A DNA stretch of 64,000 bases, taken from the NCBI RefSeq assembly GCF_003584165.1, contig NZ_QXFJ01000007.1:152907-216906 (forward strand), in the 5' to 3' direction. Below the pieces are notes generated by a model, which had not been told where the DNA came from, did no database searches, and was given only the letters and a program-made list of their open reading frames with translations. The position numbers were made by a program, and so were the translations under genes. Source of the stretch: Flagellimonas aequoris. Lineage in GTDB: Bacteria; Bacteroidota; Bacteroidia; Flavobacteriales; Flavobacteriaceae. Shown here piece after piece: positions 63,821 to 64,000 of this stretch (position 1 is the first letter of the stretch; each line of letters begins with the position of its first letter).

Positions 63821-64000
63821 TTAACTTTTTATTTCGGATACTACTTTTTCTGGGGCGCTTTTGTGCCAATAGGATGCCAGTATGGACCCGGTAATGTTCA
63901 TCAACGGACCGAAGACTGCCGGCGCAAGCCCCATGGTGGCAATCTTGCCCAACGAATTGGCGATCCCCGAGGCCAACCCCCCGTTCTGCATGCCCACTTC
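63821..64000 (-). CDS. Bile acid:sodium symporter (BASS) family transporter, C-terminal fragment
   Basis: The last 59 codons of a minus-strand gene that continues beyond the window; stop at 63821-63823. The sequence EVGMQNGGLASGIANS followed by GLAPAVFGPLMNITGSILAS is the last conserved region of the BASS (SBF) family, whose members import bile acids, pyruvate, pantothenate or other organic anions with sodium. Next to kdgK and kdgA, import of 2-keto-3-deoxygluconate or another sugar acid is likely but inferred. Confidence 0.75.
   Translation of the reverse strand, partial: EVGMQNGGLASGIANSLGKIATMGLAPAVFGPLMNITGSILASYWHKSAPEKVVSEIKS

Overview
The window looks like a chromosomal segment of a marine member of the Flavobacteriaceae, probably of the Muricauda/Flagellimonas type (the genus is inference). 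The supporting signs are Bacteroidota promoter elements (TAnnTTTG at -7), weak Shine-Dalgarno signals, typical families (LptD-RidA neighbourhood, TamB-TsaD-RsmE-DUF4159 order, LytTR two-component system, Bacteroidota-type tyrosine integrase) and many lipoproteins. No rRNA, CRISPR array or insertion sequence was seen. One tRNA is present.

Layout. 1-13838 is housekeeping: the tail of an LptD-like protein, ridA, a glycolytic minus-strand set (pfkA, gapA, an N-acetylglucosamine kinase-like gene), tamB, tsaD, rsmE, DUF1223 and DUF4159 proteins, an AI-2E-type permease and a THUMP-like methyltransferase. 13840-23198 carries two opposed gene sets with a D-amino-acid theme. The minus-strand set has two esterases, a VanX-like D-Ala-D-Ala dipeptidase lipoprotein and a deoxyribonucleotidase. 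The plus-strand operon encodes a D-alanine aminotransferase, an N-acyl-D-amino-acid deacylase, an M20 peptidase and a class C beta-lactamase-like hydrolase. 23284-30319 is an AraC-controlled tripartite RND efflux operon. 30762-36409 holds a lipoprotein, PspC, a TPR/LytS histidine kinase with its LytTR regulator, a PD40 protein and a dienelactone hydrolase. 36914-37108 encodes a small double-glycine, six-cysteine peptide that looks like a bacteriocin or RiPP precursor and is followed by a decayed gene.

38069-47463 looks like a 9.4 kb integrated island. It is bounded by a 23-bp direct repeat (21/23 identical) of the 3' end of tRNA-Arg(TCT) and carries a tyrosine integrase broken by one extra A. 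It also contains iteron-like repeats, a second TPR histidine kinase and LuxR-type regulator, an unknown secreted protein, two membrane proteins and a MORN-repeat protein. Three island promoters share the same 16-bp element laid over the -33 box; between the divergent genes it forms a 22-bp palindrome. This compact private regulon is the most unusual signal in the window.

47617-64000 returns to core-like genes: a sugar isomerase/epimerase-like protein, a YceI-porin-YceI module facing pyruvate phosphate dikinase across a 14-bp perfect palindrome, a cation diffusion facilitator, DUF1275 and USP-like proteins, and an OmpR/HisKA two-component system. An esterase lipoprotein and a small lipoprotein follow. 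The window ends in a GC-rich 2-keto-3-deoxygluconate catabolic set (kdgA, kdgK and the end of a BASS-type transporter), which feeds pyruvate and glyceraldehyde 3-phosphate into the glycolytic genes at the other end.
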